Source: Arthrobacter cavernae
GTDB lineage: Bacteria > Actinomycetota > Actinomycetes > Actinomycetales > Micrococcaceae
Assembly: GCF_017368795.1 (NCBI RefSeq)
Contig: NZ_JAFNLL010000032.1
Span: forward strand, 1-45,270
DNA length: 45,270 bases
Direction of reading: 5' to 3'
Shown: positions 28,171 to 36,633 of the stretch, in pieces
How the letters are laid out: every line of letters starts with the position of its first letter
Numbering within the stretch: the stretch's first letter is position 1
Notes under the pieces: model-generated
What the model was told of the DNA's origin: nothing
The model's database searches: none
The model's input: the letters and a program-made list of their open reading frames with translations, nothing else
Position numbers and translations under genes: made by a program

Positions 28171-28249
28171 CCGCCGTCGTGGGTTCCTTTGGTGGCCGCA
28201 GGAGCCACAAACCGCTTCCCCGACGGCGTGTCCGCGCCAAAGTGCCCCG
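28171..28249. repeat. 79-bp intergenic repeat, copy 2
   Basis: The second copy of the element at 23382-23460 runs from CCGCCGTCGTGGG to GTGTCCGCGCCAAAGTGCC, with the same length. A partial extra copy of its left end (CCGCCGTCGTGGG) begins just upstream at about 28154, suggesting slippage. It lies between an HdeD-like gene and xthA. It encodes nothing obvious. Confidence 0.65.
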
Positions 28250-28313
28250 ATTCGGCGGAGCAAGGCAGCATCTCCCGGCCGCCAAGTTGCTAAGAGTTGG
28301 GTAAGTTAGTCAT

Positions 28314-29120
28314 GTGAAGATTGCTACCTGGAATGTGAATTCGCTCCGTGCCCGCGCCGACCGTGTCGAGGCCTGGCTGCAGCGCAGTGACTGCGATGTC
28401 CTGGCCATCCAGGAGACCAAGTGCAAGGACGACAACTTCCCCTGGGAACTCTTTGAACGCATGGGCTACGAGGTGGCCCACTTCGGCCTGAGCCAGTGGA
28501 ACGGTGTGGCGATCGCCTCCCGCGTAGGGCTCGACGACGTCGAACGCACCTTCCTGGACCAGCCCGCCTTCGGGAAGGCCGGCAAGGACCCCGTCCAGGA
28601 GGCCCGCGCCATCGCCGCCACGTGCGGCGGCGTGCGCATCTGGAGCCTGTACGTGCCCAACGGCCGCTCCCTGGATGACGAGCACATGCCCTACAAGCTG
28701 AAGTGGCTGGATGTCCTCAAGGGCCACGCCGCCGGCTGGGTTGCCGAGAATCCCGAGGCCCAGATCGCGCTCATGGGCGACTGGAACATCGCCCCTCTTG
28801 ACGAGGACGTCTGGGACATCGACTACTTCCAGGCCAACGCCCTCACCCACGTCAGCGAACCCGAGCGCACCGCGTTCCGTGCCTTTGAAACGGCCGGTTT
28901 CGCCGACGTCGTGCGCCCCCACACCCCGGGTCCGGGCGTGTACACCTACTGGGACTACACCCAGCTGCGCTTCCCCAAGAAGGAAGGCATGCGGATCGAC
29001 TTCGTCATGGCTTCCCCCGCCCTGGCCGCCCGCGTCGCCGGCGCCTCGATCGACCGCGAGGAACGCAAGGGCAAGGGCGCCTCGGACCATGCCCCCGTGA
29101 TTGTGGAACTGACGGATTGA
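28314..29120 (+). CDS. xthA: Exodeoxyribonuclease III
   Basis: An AP endonuclease / 3'-5' exonuclease for base-excision repair, 268 residues. The endonuclease/exonuclease/phosphatase motifs are complete: ATWNVNSLRAR, LAIQETKCKD (metal Glu), SLYVPNGR, LMGDWNIAP (Asp/Asn), and the C-terminal RIDFVMASP and GASDHAPVIVEL (catalytic His). The start is GTG 28314 (GTG AAG ATT GCT). No Shine-Dalgarno is visible, and a -10-like TAAGTT ends 6 bases before the start, so a leaderless transcript is likely. The following gene starts 19 bases after its stop. Confidence 0.95.
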   Translation: MKIATWNVNSLRARADRVEAWLQRSDCDVLAIQETKCKDDNFPWELFERMGYEVAHFGLSQWNGVAIASRVGLDDVERTFLDQPAFGKAGKDPVQEARAIAATCGGVRIWSLYVPNGRSLDDEHMPYKLKWLDVLKGHAAGWVAENPEAQIALMGDWNIAPLDEDVWDIDYFQANALTHVSEPERTAFRAFETAGFADVVRPHTPGPGVYTYWDYTQLRFPKKEGMRIDFVMASPALAARVAGASIDREERKGKGASDHAPVIVELTD

Positions 29121-29139
29121 TCGGAAGGGCGGGCCTGCG

Positions 29140-30024
29140 ATGACTGGAAACCTGTACAGGGGTCAGGCCGGGCTGCCCTTCTCCTCCTCGCTGCGCGTGT
29201 ACGAACCGATCGAGGCCTTCCCCGAAGAACAGCAGCGCCAGCTGCTGGCCGACGGCCGCCGCACCGGTTCCCGGGCCGACGTCGAGAATGCGGAGCTCCA
29301 GGCCTCGCTCGGCCGGATCACCCGCCCGGGCGGGGACCCGTTCCCCACCGGCCGCACGGACCTAGTCCGCATGACCAAGATTCCGCAGGGTCGCCACGCC
29401 AAGCACGAGGCAGACGACCCCGACGCCGGACGGCTGCTTTACTGCCCCAGCCAGCTCGTGATCCGGGCCGGCTTGGCGGCCAACGCGCTGATGGAAGGTG
29501 TCCACAGCCCGCTGGCCGAACTGCTGATCCCCATGTCCCAGCGCGACAAGCACCAGGCGCGGATCGACCGGATCAACGCCGGCGACGACGCCAAGCGCGT
29601 CCACACCCGGGCCTCCACCTGGGGCATCCCGTTCAGCTGGTTCTCGCTGTTCCAGGAATCGGACCGCAAAGACGTGGTGGAGTCGGGCGGGCGGATCAGC
29701 ACGGTGCGGGTGTGGTGCCCGCTGACCGATGCCCTGGACCGCGCACGCTACGCGGTGGCCCACCTGGCGCTGGCGGCCCCGGACCTGGACATGCTCGATG
29801 ACCTCACCCAGCTCACCGAATGGCTGGAGCTCTTCCATGTGCAGTCCATGGTGGAACTGGACTACGGCGCGGTGGCGGACAAGGTCTACCCTGACGAGTC
29901 CCCCATGGATGTGCGGCTGGGCATCGAATGCCTGGCCGAGGGCGACATGACCGGCGCCGCAGCGGCCTACCGCCGCCTGGCCTCCCGCTGGATCCCGATC
30001 CGGCAGCTGGCCCGGGCCTCCTAG
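29140..30024 (+). CDS. Conserved-looking protein of unknown function (294 residues)
   Basis: A soluble, acidic protein without signal peptide or membrane segments, starting at ATG 29140 behind AAGGGCGGG. Notable stretches are VYEPIEAFPEEQQRQLLADG, a tryptophan-rich THGIPFSWF-like segment (read STWGIPFSWFSLF), and a C-terminal ECLAEGDMTGAAAAYRRLAS resembling a TPR-like helix pair. I do not recognise a named domain. It is likely co-transcribed with xthA, so a link to DNA metabolism is possible but unproven. It is convergent with the LacI gene, with only 13 bases between stops. Confidence 0.8.
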   Translation: MTGNLYRGQAGLPFSSSLRVYEPIEAFPEEQQRQLLADGRRTGSRADVENAELQASLGRITRPGGDPFPTGRTDLVRMTKIPQGRHAKHEADDPDAGRLLYCPSQLVIRAGLAANALMEGVHSPLAELLIPMSQRDKHQARIDRINAGDDAKRVHTRASTWGIPFSWFSLFQESDRKDVVESGGRISTVRVWCPLTDALDRARYAVAHLALAAPDLDMLDDLTQLTEWLELFHVQSMVELDYGAVADKVYPDESPMDVRLGIECLAEGDMTGAAAAYRRLASRWIPIRQLARAS

Positions 30025-30037
30025 CCGTGTTGGCGGC

Positions 30038-31090
30038 TCAGGCGTGTGGCGGGGCGGTCGTCTCCCTGACGATCAGCTCGTGCGGGGCGACCACCGAGCG
30101 TACGGCGCCGGCCACGCCGTCGAGCTCGTCCAGGAGCATCCTGGTTCCGAGTTCCGCCTGGTCATCCGGGCGCTGGCCCACGGTGGTGAGGCCGAGCGCC
30201 TCGGAGAAATCGTGGTCGTCGATGCCGATGACGGACAGGTCCTGGGGTATGCGCACGCCGTGGCGGCCTGCCTCGAAGATCACTCCCATGGCCATCTCGT
30301 CCGAGGAGCAGAAGATCGCTGTCGGCTTAGGGCCTGGCTGGGACCACAGACGGGTGAACGCCTCCTGGCCGCTGGTAACCGTGAAGTCGCCCCATTCGTC
30401 CCATTCGGGACGGACATCCAGTCCGGCGTCGGCCATGACGTCCTGGAACGCCCGGATCCGGACGCGGGGGACGTCGAAGTTCAGGTCGGTTTCGTCGTCG
30501 CCGTGCAGCAGCGCAATGTCGCGGTGCCCAAGTTCCAGCAGGTGCCGGACGGCGGTTGAGGCGGCCTCGTAGTCGTTGATGCCGATATACGGGCAGTCCT
30601 CCACGTGCCCGCCGACCACCACCAGGGGGATGTCGATCTTATGCAGATGCTCCAGTTCCTCCGCGCTCAAGGCCATGCACAGGACCAGCAGTGCGTCGAT
30701 CTGCTTGTAGACCATGGTGGAGCTGAACAGTCGCTCCCGGTTGCTCCCGTGGCCGCCGAGGTTGAACAGGGACAGGTTGTACTTGCGCGAGTGCAGTTCC
30801 CGGTCGGCCCCTTCAATGGCCTTGGAGAAGAACCAGCGGTTCACAAAGGGCGCCAGCACCCCCACGGTCCGGGTGCGGCCGGTGGCCAGGCCGGACGCGG
30901 AGGAAGAGGCCACGTAGCCAAGGGCGCCGGCGACCTCCAGGATCTTCTCCCGCGTGGCCGGCGACACCCGGGGAAGGCCCCGGACTGCCCGCGACACAGT
31001 GGCCGTGGACACGCCGGCAGCCGCGGCCACGTCCTCAATACTGACGCCCGTGTGGCCGCCCCGCTGGGACCTACCCGTAGTTCGTGACAC
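30038..31090 (-). CDS. LacI-family transcriptional regulator
   Basis: A repressor of 350 residues from GTG 31090 (GAGAGG upstream; a longer frame to 31147 lacks a site). The N-terminal helix-turn-helix and hinge read VSIEDVAAAAGVSTATVSRA. The periplasmic-binding-like effector domain includes VGVLAPFVNRWFFSKAIEGA, GINDYEAASTAVRHLLELGH and AIFCSSDEMAMGVIFEAGRH. It lies just downstream of the sugar ABC operon on the same strand, and a cre-like site (34660-34673) lies in the binding-protein/glucosidase divergent promoter, the probable target. The inducer is presumably the imported alpha-glucoside. Confidence 0.93.
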   Translation of the reverse strand: MSRTTGRSQRGGHTGVSIEDVAAAAGVSTATVSRAVRGLPRVSPATREKILEVAGALGYVASSSASGLATGRTRTVGVLAPFVNRWFFSKAIEGADRELHSRKYNLSLFNLGGHGSNRERLFSSTMVYKQIDALLVLCMALSAEELEHLHKIDIPLVVVGGHVEDCPYIGINDYEAASTAVRHLLELGHRDIALLHGDDETDLNFDVPRVRIRAFQDVMADAGLDVRPEWDEWGDFTVTSGQEAFTRLWSQPGPKPTAIFCSSDEMAMGVIFEAGRHGVRIPQDLSVIGIDDHDFSEALGLTTVGQRPDDQAELGTRMLLDELDGVAGAVRSVVAPHELIVRETTAPPHA

Positions 31091-31166
31091 AGTGACCTCT
31101 CGTCGGCTGCATGCAGATGCGCCGCCTTGCTTCCCCAGCGGCGACAAGCCAGTTTATTCCGCGGTT

Positions 31167-31195
31167 GCCGGCTGCGCAGTGTCCACGCAGCCGGC
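31167..31195 (-). terminator. Terminator-like hairpin after the sugar ABC operon
   Basis: A perfect 10-bp stem: GCCGGCTGCG at 31167-31176 pairs with 31186-31195 over a 9-base loop. On the minus strand it follows the last permease gene by 12 bases and precedes the LacI start by 76 bases. No strong U run is present. Confidence 0.6.
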
Positions 31196-31207
31196 GGCCG
31201 AGCCCGG

Positions 31208-32179
31208 TCACCCCTTGAGGCCACCGGAAAGCAGGCCACGGACGAAGTAGCGCTGCAGCCCGAAGAACACCAGCAGCGGGATGATGATCGAGACGAACGC
31301 CGCGGCAGGGTTCAGGTAGTCCCTGCTGCCGCGTGTTCCCGAGATCTCCGCCAGGCGCTGGGTGATCGGGGCGACGTCGGCCGTGCCGCCGGAGAAGACC
31401 AGGGCAACCAGCAGGTCGTTCCAGACCCACAGGAACTGGAAGATCGCCAGCGATGCCAGTGCAGGCACGGACAACGGCAGGATGATGCGCCAGAAAATCG
31501 TGCTGTGCCCGGCACCGTCAACCCTGGCTGCCTCGATCACTTCTCCGGGGATTTCAGAAATGAAGTTGTGCAGCAGGAAGATGCCGAGCGGCAGGCCGAA
31601 CATCGTGTGGGCGATCCACAGCTGGGCATAGGATCCCGGCGGCAGGTGCAGCACCTGGGTGAACAGCTGGAGCAGCGGGATCAGCGACATCTGGAGTGGG
31701 ATGATCTGCAGGGCGAAGACGAAAATGAACAGCCCGTCGCGGCCCTTGAACGTGCCCCAGGCAAAGATGTACGCGGCCATCGAGGCCAGCACCAATACAA
31801 ACAGGGTGACCGGAATGACGATGGCGATCGAGTTGATGAAGTATTGGGACAGATTCGGGGACTGGGACCCGGCGCTGACGGTCACATCCACATAGTTTTT
31901 GAAGGTGAGGTCCCAGTCGGTGAACGCGTTCCACCAGCCGTCCGAACGTGGACCGATCTGTTTGGGTGCGGGCCGGAACGAGGACACGAAGAGTCCGAAC
32001 GTGGGGACGGACCAGACGACGGCGATCAGGATGGCGGCCGACGTCGCCCACTTTGACGTGAGCTTGGTCTTGACCCGCCGCATGATCGGCTGGGCGTCCT
32101 CCACGGGATCGGACGTCCGAGCGCGGCGGGCGGTGCCGACGGTCTTGGCAGCCTCTTTCGGTGCTGGCGTGGCGGTCAT
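31208..32179 (-). CDS. Carbohydrate ABC transporter permease (MalG/AglG type)
   Basis: The second membrane subunit of a sugar importer, 323 residues. Six hydrophobic segments follow a ~40-residue cytoplasmic N-terminus; examples are WATSAAILIAVVWSVPTFGL and VIPVTLFVLVLASMAAYIFA. The EAA loop that docks the ATPase is EVIEAARVDGAGHSTIFWRI. The C-terminus ends in YFVRGLLSGGLKG, typical of MalG-like subunits. It overlaps the upstream permease gene by 4 bases. No ATPase is encoded here; such actinobacterial systems often share an MsiK-type ATPase encoded elsewhere. Confidence 0.93.
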   Translation of the reverse strand: MTATPAPKEAAKTVGTARRARTSDPVEDAQPIMRRVKTKLTSKWATSAAILIAVVWSVPTFGLFVSSFRPAPKQIGPRSDGWWNAFTDWDLTFKNYVDVTVSAGSQSPNLSQYFINSIAIVIPVTLFVLVLASMAAYIFAWGTFKGRDGLFIFVFALQIIPLQMSLIPLLQLFTQVLHLPPGSYAQLWIAHTMFGLPLGIFLLHNFISEIPGEVIEAARVDGAGHSTIFWRIILPLSVPALASLAIFQFLWVWNDLLVALVFSGGTADVAPITQRLAEISGTRGSRDYLNPAAAFVSIIIPLLVFFGLQRYFVRGLLSGGLKG

Positions 32180-33141
32180 CGGATCTCCCTTTGCTTGCGA
32201 AGGACTCGTGCGTTGTACAGCACGATGGGCAGGACCAGCAGGAAGAGGATAAGGGCCAGGGCGGCGCCACGGCCCGGCTCGCCTGCACGGAAGGCCTGGG
32301 TGTACATCTCGTTGGCCACGACGGACGTCTCAAAGTTGCCGGCCGTCATCGTGCGGACAATGTCGAAGACCTTCAGGGTGGCAATGGTGATGGTGGTCAA
32401 CACCACCACCAGTGATCCCCGAATCCCAGGGACTGTGACGTTTCGGAATTGCTGCCAGGGATTGGCCCCGTCCAAGCGCGCCGCCTCAACGAGCTCAACA
32501 GGGACCCCCTTGATGGCCGCAGACAGGATGACCATGGCGAAACCGGTCTGGATCCAGACCATGACGATGATCAGGAAGATGGTGTTCTCCGGCGCGTCAA
32601 GCAGGAATTGCTTGGGTTCCATGCCCAGGGCCACCCGCAGGAAGTTGAGCACACCCGTCTGTTCGATGCCGGGGCCCCGGTAGTCGTACACCAGCTTCCA
32701 GATGATGCCGGCACCCACGAAGGAGATGGCCATGGGCATGAAGACCAAGGCCTTAAGAACCCTCTCGCCACGGGCCTTGTCAATGAACACTGCGTAGGCC
32801 AAGCCGAAGACCGTCGAGAGAAGTGGGACCAACACGGTCCAGATGACGGTGTTCCGCAGCGTGACCAGGGCCTCCGGCTGCGTGAACATCCAGACGAAGT
32901 TCTCCACCCCGTTTGGCTGGCCCTTGGCATCCGTGAACGCAAGCGCGGACGTGCTGACTGCGGGGTAGACGAGCCCGACCAGCATCAGGATGGCCGCGGG
33001 TGCCAGGAAGCCGGCAACGGTGACTTTGTCTCTGATCGACTTCGGCGCCCTGTCCACGAGCAGCATGATGATGCCGATAATGGCAACGAACGCCGCGATG
33101 GCGATCACTACTTGAAGGAGTTTCCCTCCGATAAATTCCAT
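32176..33141 (-). CDS. Carbohydrate ABC transporter permease (MalF/AglF type)
   Basis: The first membrane subunit of the same importer, 321 residues. An N-terminal VVIAIAAFVAIIGIIMLLVD segment is followed by a MalF-like core, with the EAA loop ELVEAARLDGANPWQQFRNV. The substrate channel helices include ENTIFLIIVMVWIQTGFAMV. ATG 33141 is preceded by AAGGAG. It is separated from the binding-protein gene by a strong hairpin and coupled to the next permease by ATGA. The extra N-terminal helix is common in alpha-glucoside (AglF) subunits. Confidence 0.93.
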   Translation of the reverse strand: MEFIGGKLLQVVIAIAAFVAIIGIIMLLVDRAPKSIRDKVTVAGFLAPAAILMLVGLVYPAVSTSALAFTDAKGQPNGVENFVWMFTQPEALVTLRNTVIWTVLVPLLSTVFGLAYAVFIDKARGERVLKALVFMPMAISFVGAGIIWKLVYDYRGPGIEQTGVLNFLRVALGMEPKQFLLDAPENTIFLIIVMVWIQTGFAMVILSAAIKGVPVELVEAARLDGANPWQQFRNVTVPGIRGSLVVVLTTITIATLKVFDIVRTMTAGNFETSVVANEMYTQAFRAGEPGRGAALALILFLLVLPIVLYNARVLRKQREIR

Positions 33142-33181
33142 AGCCCAATCTCCAGGGGTGCGTGGGTCGGTAGTTCAAGGA

Positions 33182-33230
33182 AAGGCGCTGCTTCCCGGGG
33201 CAATGAGTGCAGCCCGGGAAGCAGCGCCTT
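33182..33230 (-). terminator. Strong intercistronic hairpin between binding-protein and permease genes
   Basis: A perfect 18-bp inverted repeat: AAGGCGCTGCTTCCCGGG at 33182-33199 pairs with 33213-33230 across 13 bases. It lies 5 bases beyond the binding-protein stop (minus strand) and 40 bases before the permease start. As in many binding-protein operons, it probably stabilises the upstream mRNA and lets only part of transcription reach the permeases. Confidence 0.8.
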
Positions 33231-33235
33231 AGGCG

Positions 33236-34570
33236 TCAGCCCTTGGGCCAGCTGGATTCAATGCTGTCGGCAACCTGCTGAGCGGGCGTGCCGTTGACCC
33301 AGGAGACGATGCCTTTCCAGAAGGAGTTGGAACCCACGGCACCGGGCATCAGGTCCGAACCGTCAAAGCGGAAGACGGTCTTGGGATCCTGCAGGAGCTG
33401 GATGGAGAGTTTGTCCAGTTCAGATCCGGCGTTGTTGGCGTCCAGACCCTTGTTGGCGCTGATCGCACCGCCGAGCTTGACCCGGTTGTTCGCGAAGTCC
33501 GCGCTGGCCATGAAGGCCAGGTAGGCCTGGACCTCGGGGGTGTCCTTGTAGGCGCCGATCATCTCGCCGCCGCCGGTGATGGCAACGCCCTTGCTCGCGT
33601 CGACCGGAGGAGCCATGAAGGCCCAGACGTCTCCGTCAGGGGCCACATTAGTGCCTGCCGGCCAGTTGGCGGCCTGGAAGGTGGCCTGGTGGTGCATGGT
33701 GCACTGTCCGTCCAGGACGGGCTGGCCCGCCTGCGCGAAGCCGGTGCTCAGGATGGAGCGGACATCACCGAAACCGCCGTTGACGTAATTGCTGTCCAAG
33801 AGAACCTTGCCCGTGGTGTTGAACGCGTTGACGATCTTGGGGTCATTGAACGGGATCCCGTGGGTGACCCACTGGTCGTAGACCTCCGGTCCTTCAGCAC
33901 GGAGGACAACGTCTTCGATCCAGTCAGTGCCCGGCCAACCGGTGGCCTCGCCGGACTCAAAGCCTGCGCACCAAGGCTTCATGGCCTTGTCGTCGGCGAT
34001 CTTCTGGGTGAGCGTCATCATCTCGTCCCAGGTCTTGGGAACTTCCCAGCCCTTGTCCTTGAAGGTCTTGGGCACGTACCAGATGTATCCCTTGACGTTG
34101 GCGAGCATGGGGGACGCGTAGAACGTGCCGTCCACGGTCCCGTACTTCTTCCAGTCAGCGGACCAGTTCTTGTCCACTAGATCGGAGACGGTCTTCGGTG
34201 CGGGCTTCAGGTTGCCGGCCCTGGCCTGGTCCGCCAGGAGCCCGGGCTGCGGGAAGATGGCGACGTCCGGGGCGTTGCCGGCCTTGGCCCGCACGCCGAT
34301 CTGCGTCTCGAATTCCTTGCTGCCCTCGTACTTGATGGTGATGCCGGTGCACTTCTCGAACTGCGCCCAGGATTCTTCGAGGTTGGTGGCCTCCGTGTCA
34401 ACGATGGTGGAGTAGACCGACACCGTCTTGCCGTCGTGCTTGCCGTAGCTGCCGTACGCAGAGCAATCGTCAGACGTGGTGGTACCACCACCGGTGGGAC
34501 CGCAGGCCGTCAGCGTGAGGGCCAAAGCCCCGACGACAGCGGCCGGCAGAAGGTACTTGCGATTTTTCAT
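33236..34570 (-). CDS. Extracellular sugar-binding lipoprotein of the ABC importer
   Basis: A family 1 solute-binding protein of 444 residues. ATG 34570 opens a lipoprotein signal, LLPAAVVGALALTLTACG, with Cys about residue 22. The mature protein has the SBP_bac_1 layout: VSVYSTIVDTEATNLEESWA, a VAIFPQPGLLADQA ligand-lobe segment, and WPGTDWIEDVVLRAEGPEVY. It captures the sugar, here probably an alpha-glucoside judging from the divergent GH13 enzyme, and delivers it to the two permeases downstream. The longer frame to 34738 runs through the promoter and operator and has no ribosome binding site. Confidence 0.94.
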   Translation of the reverse strand: MKNRKYLLPAAVVGALALTLTACGPTGGGTTTSDDCSAYGSYGKHDGKTVSVYSTIVDTEATNLEESWAQFEKCTGITIKYEGSKEFETQIGVRAKAGNAPDVAIFPQPGLLADQARAGNLKPAPKTVSDLVDKNWSADWKKYGTVDGTFYASPMLANVKGYIWYVPKTFKDKGWEVPKTWDEMMTLTQKIADDKAMKPWCAGFESGEATGWPGTDWIEDVVLRAEGPEVYDQWVTHGIPFNDPKIVNAFNTTGKVLLDSNYVNGGFGDVRSILSTGFAQAGQPVLDGQCTMHHQATFQAANWPAGTNVAPDGDVWAFMAPPVDASKGVAITGGGEMIGAYKDTPEVQAYLAFMASADFANNRVKLGGAISANKGLDANNAGSELDKLSIQLLQDPKTVFRFDGSDLMPGAVGSNSFWKGIVSWVNGTPAQQVADSIESSWPKG

Positions 34571-34659
34571 AGCTGGGGGACTCCTCGGTGAGTGGACCAG
34601 GACTTTCCGCGGTGCGGTTGATGTGGTGAGCCTCACACTAGTAAAGTTTCGGGCAGGAA

Positions 34660-34673
34660 TGCAAGCGTTTACA
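34660..34673. promoter_or_regulatory. LacI/cre-like operator TGCAAGCGTTTACA
   Basis: TGCAAGCGTTTACA fits the cre-type LacI-family consensus TGNAANCGNTNNCA at every fixed position. It lies 90 bases upstream of the binding-protein start and 161 bases before the divergent glucosidase start. On the minus strand it overlaps a possible -35 (TTGCAT) of the ABC operon. The LacI protein at 30038 is the natural candidate to bind it. Confidence 0.7.
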
Positions 34674-34833
34674 CAAACCAAAGAACACGGTTTCGTAACA
34701 GCCCCGTCACGGTGCGAAAACGAGCTTGCGGCCGGCATCGAGCCGCGCCTGGACCGTCCACGGCGCAGTCGCGCCCGTTGCCGGCCGGCACTATTAGGCT
34801 GGTGGCAAAGCCGTTGCCGCTGAAAGGAATCCC

Positions 34834-36561
34834 ATGCCTGAAGCCACGAAATCCCCGCTCCCCTGGTGGCACGACGCCGTCATCTACCAGGTGTATCCCC
34901 GCTCGTTCGCCGACGGAAACGGCGACGGCATGGGCGATCTGCCCGGAATCACCTCACGCCTGGGGCACCTGAAGGAGCTGGGGGTCGACGCCGTCTGGCT
35001 CTCCCCGTTCTACAGCTCGCCGCAGGCGGACGCCGGTTACGACGTCTCCGATTACCGGCAGGTGGATGAACTGTTCGGCACCCTGGCGGACTTCGATGCG
35101 CTCCGGGACCGGGCGCACGGGCTCGGCCTGAAAGTGATCGTCGACCTGGTTCCCAACCACACTTCGGACCAGCATGTGTGGTTCCAGGAGGCTCTGGCCG
35201 CAGCCCCGGGATCCGAGGCAAGGGAACGCTACATGTTCCGCCCGGGCAAGGACGCCGTCCCCGGATCCGGCGACGGAACCGTGCCGCCGAACGACTGGAA
35301 CTCGCTCTTCGGGGGTCCCGCCTGGACCCGCATCACCGAGGCCGACGGCACCCCTGGCGAGTGGTACCTGCACCTCTTCGCCGCTGCCCAGCCGGATCTC
35401 AACTGGGAGAACCCGGTGGTCCGCGCCGAGTTCGAGGACGTCCTCCGTTTCTGGCTGGACCGGGGCGTGGACGGGTTCCGGGTGGACGTGGCCCACGGGA
35501 TGGTGAAGGCGGAGGGACTCCCGGACTGGTCCGCCCACGTGGCCATGGTGGAGGGCACCAAGAAACGCGCCAAGGAGAAGGTCCCGCCCCCTCCCCCGTA
35601 CTTCGACCAGGACGGCGTGCACGAAATCTACCGCAGCTGGAACAGGCTGCTGGCCGGGTACGACGGCGACCGCGTCCTGGTGGCCGAGGCCTGGGTTGAA
35701 CCGGCGTCCCGCCTGGCACGGTACATCCGCCAGGATGAAATGCAGCAGGCCTTCAACTTCGGGTACATGTGCTCCGGCTGGGACGCGGAAAAGCTGGGCG
35801 GCAGCATCAAGAGCTCGCTCCAGGCTGTGGCCGAGGTGGACCGTCCGTGTACCTGGGTGCTGTCCAACCACGACTCCGTCCGGCACCCGTCCCGCTTCGG
35901 GCTCAGCGATCCCACCACGTACCCGCACGGCATCTCCAGCAAGGACGAGCAGCCCAACGAGGCCCTTGGCCTGGCCCGCGCCCGTGCGGCCACCATGATC
36001 ACCATGGCCTTGCCGGGTTCCGCCTACATCTACCAGGGCGAGGAACTGGGCCTGCCCGAGCACACCACGCTGGCCGCCCGCTTCCGGCAGGATCCCTCGT
36101 TCATCCGCACCAAGGGCCAGGAGACCGGCCGCGACGGTTGCCGCATTCCCCTTCCGTGGGCCAAGGACGAGCCGAACTTCGGCTTCAGCGCTGTTCCCGA
36201 CGACGGCGAACCCGCCGCGCCGTGGCTGCCGCAGCCCAGCAAGTACGGGCGCTACGCCGCGGACCAGCAGTCCGGCGTCGAGCATTCAACGCTGGAACTC
36301 TACCGGGCGCTCCTCGCCGAGCGCCGTGCGCGGTCCCTGGGGACCGGGACGCTGCGGTGGCCGCGGATCCACAAGCCGAAGGCTGGCATCCTCGCCTTCG
36401 AGAACAGCGGCGTGCTGGTCATCGCCAACATGTCCGAGGCCCCAGTGGAACTGCCCAGGGGCTACCGGGTGCTCCTGCGCAGCCAGGCCGCGGCAGTCAG
36501 CCACGGCCGCGTCAAGCCCAACCGGGCCGTGTGGCTGGTGGCGGGGCAGGGAGGCGCTTAA
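34834..36561 (+). CDS. GH13 alpha-glucosidase (oligo-1,6/alpha-1,4-glucosidase type)
   Basis: A cytoplasmic glycoside hydrolase family 13 enzyme, 575 residues from ATG 34834 (AAAGGAA upstream). The four GH13 regions are clear: DLVPNHTSDQH, GVDGFRVDVAHG with nucleophile Asp218, VLVAEAW with acid/base Glu285, and LSNHDSVRHPSR with the third carboxylate Asp347. The opening WWHDAVIYQVYPRSFADGNG is typical of oligo-1,6-glucosidase/alpha-glucosidase relatives. There is no signal peptide, so it acts on imported oligosaccharides. It is divergent from the binding-protein operon and shares the LacI operator. The exact linkage specificity cannot be read from sequence alone. Confidence 0.95.
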   Translation: MPEATKSPLPWWHDAVIYQVYPRSFADGNGDGMGDLPGITSRLGHLKELGVDAVWLSPFYSSPQADAGYDVSDYRQVDELFGTLADFDALRDRAHGLGLKVIVDLVPNHTSDQHVWFQEALAAAPGSEARERYMFRPGKDAVPGSGDGTVPPNDWNSLFGGPAWTRITEADGTPGEWYLHLFAAAQPDLNWENPVVRAEFEDVLRFWLDRGVDGFRVDVAHGMVKAEGLPDWSAHVAMVEGTKKRAKEKVPPPPPYFDQDGVHEIYRSWNRLLAGYDGDRVLVAEAWVEPASRLARYIRQDEMQQAFNFGYMCSGWDAEKLGGSIKSSLQAVAEVDRPCTWVLSNHDSVRHPSRFGLSDPTTYPHGISSKDEQPNEALGLARARAATMITMALPGSAYIYQGEELGLPEHTTLAARFRQDPSFIRTKGQETGRDGCRIPLPWAKDEPNFGFSAVPDDGEPAAPWLPQPSKYGRYAADQQSGVEHSTLELYRALLAERRARSLGTGTLRWPRIHKPKAGILAFENSGVLVIANMSEAPVELPRGYRVLLRSQAAAVSHGRVKPNRAVWLVAGQGGA

Positions 36562-36563
36562 CG

Positions 36564-36619
36564 CGGGATGGCAGGTTCCGTGCCGCGCCTGGGCGCAGCA
36601 GCCGAGACCTGCCATCCCG
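36564..36619. terminator. Bidirectional terminator between glucosidase and LEA-like genes
   Basis: A perfect 13-bp stem: CGGGATGGCAGGT at 36564-36576 pairs with 36607-36619. The 30-base loop holds a minor GCGCC/GGCGC hairpin. It lies 2 bases after the glucosidase stop and 14 bases beyond the stop of the convergent repeat protein. Confidence 0.75.
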
Positions 36620-36633
36620 TTGAAGACTGGGTA

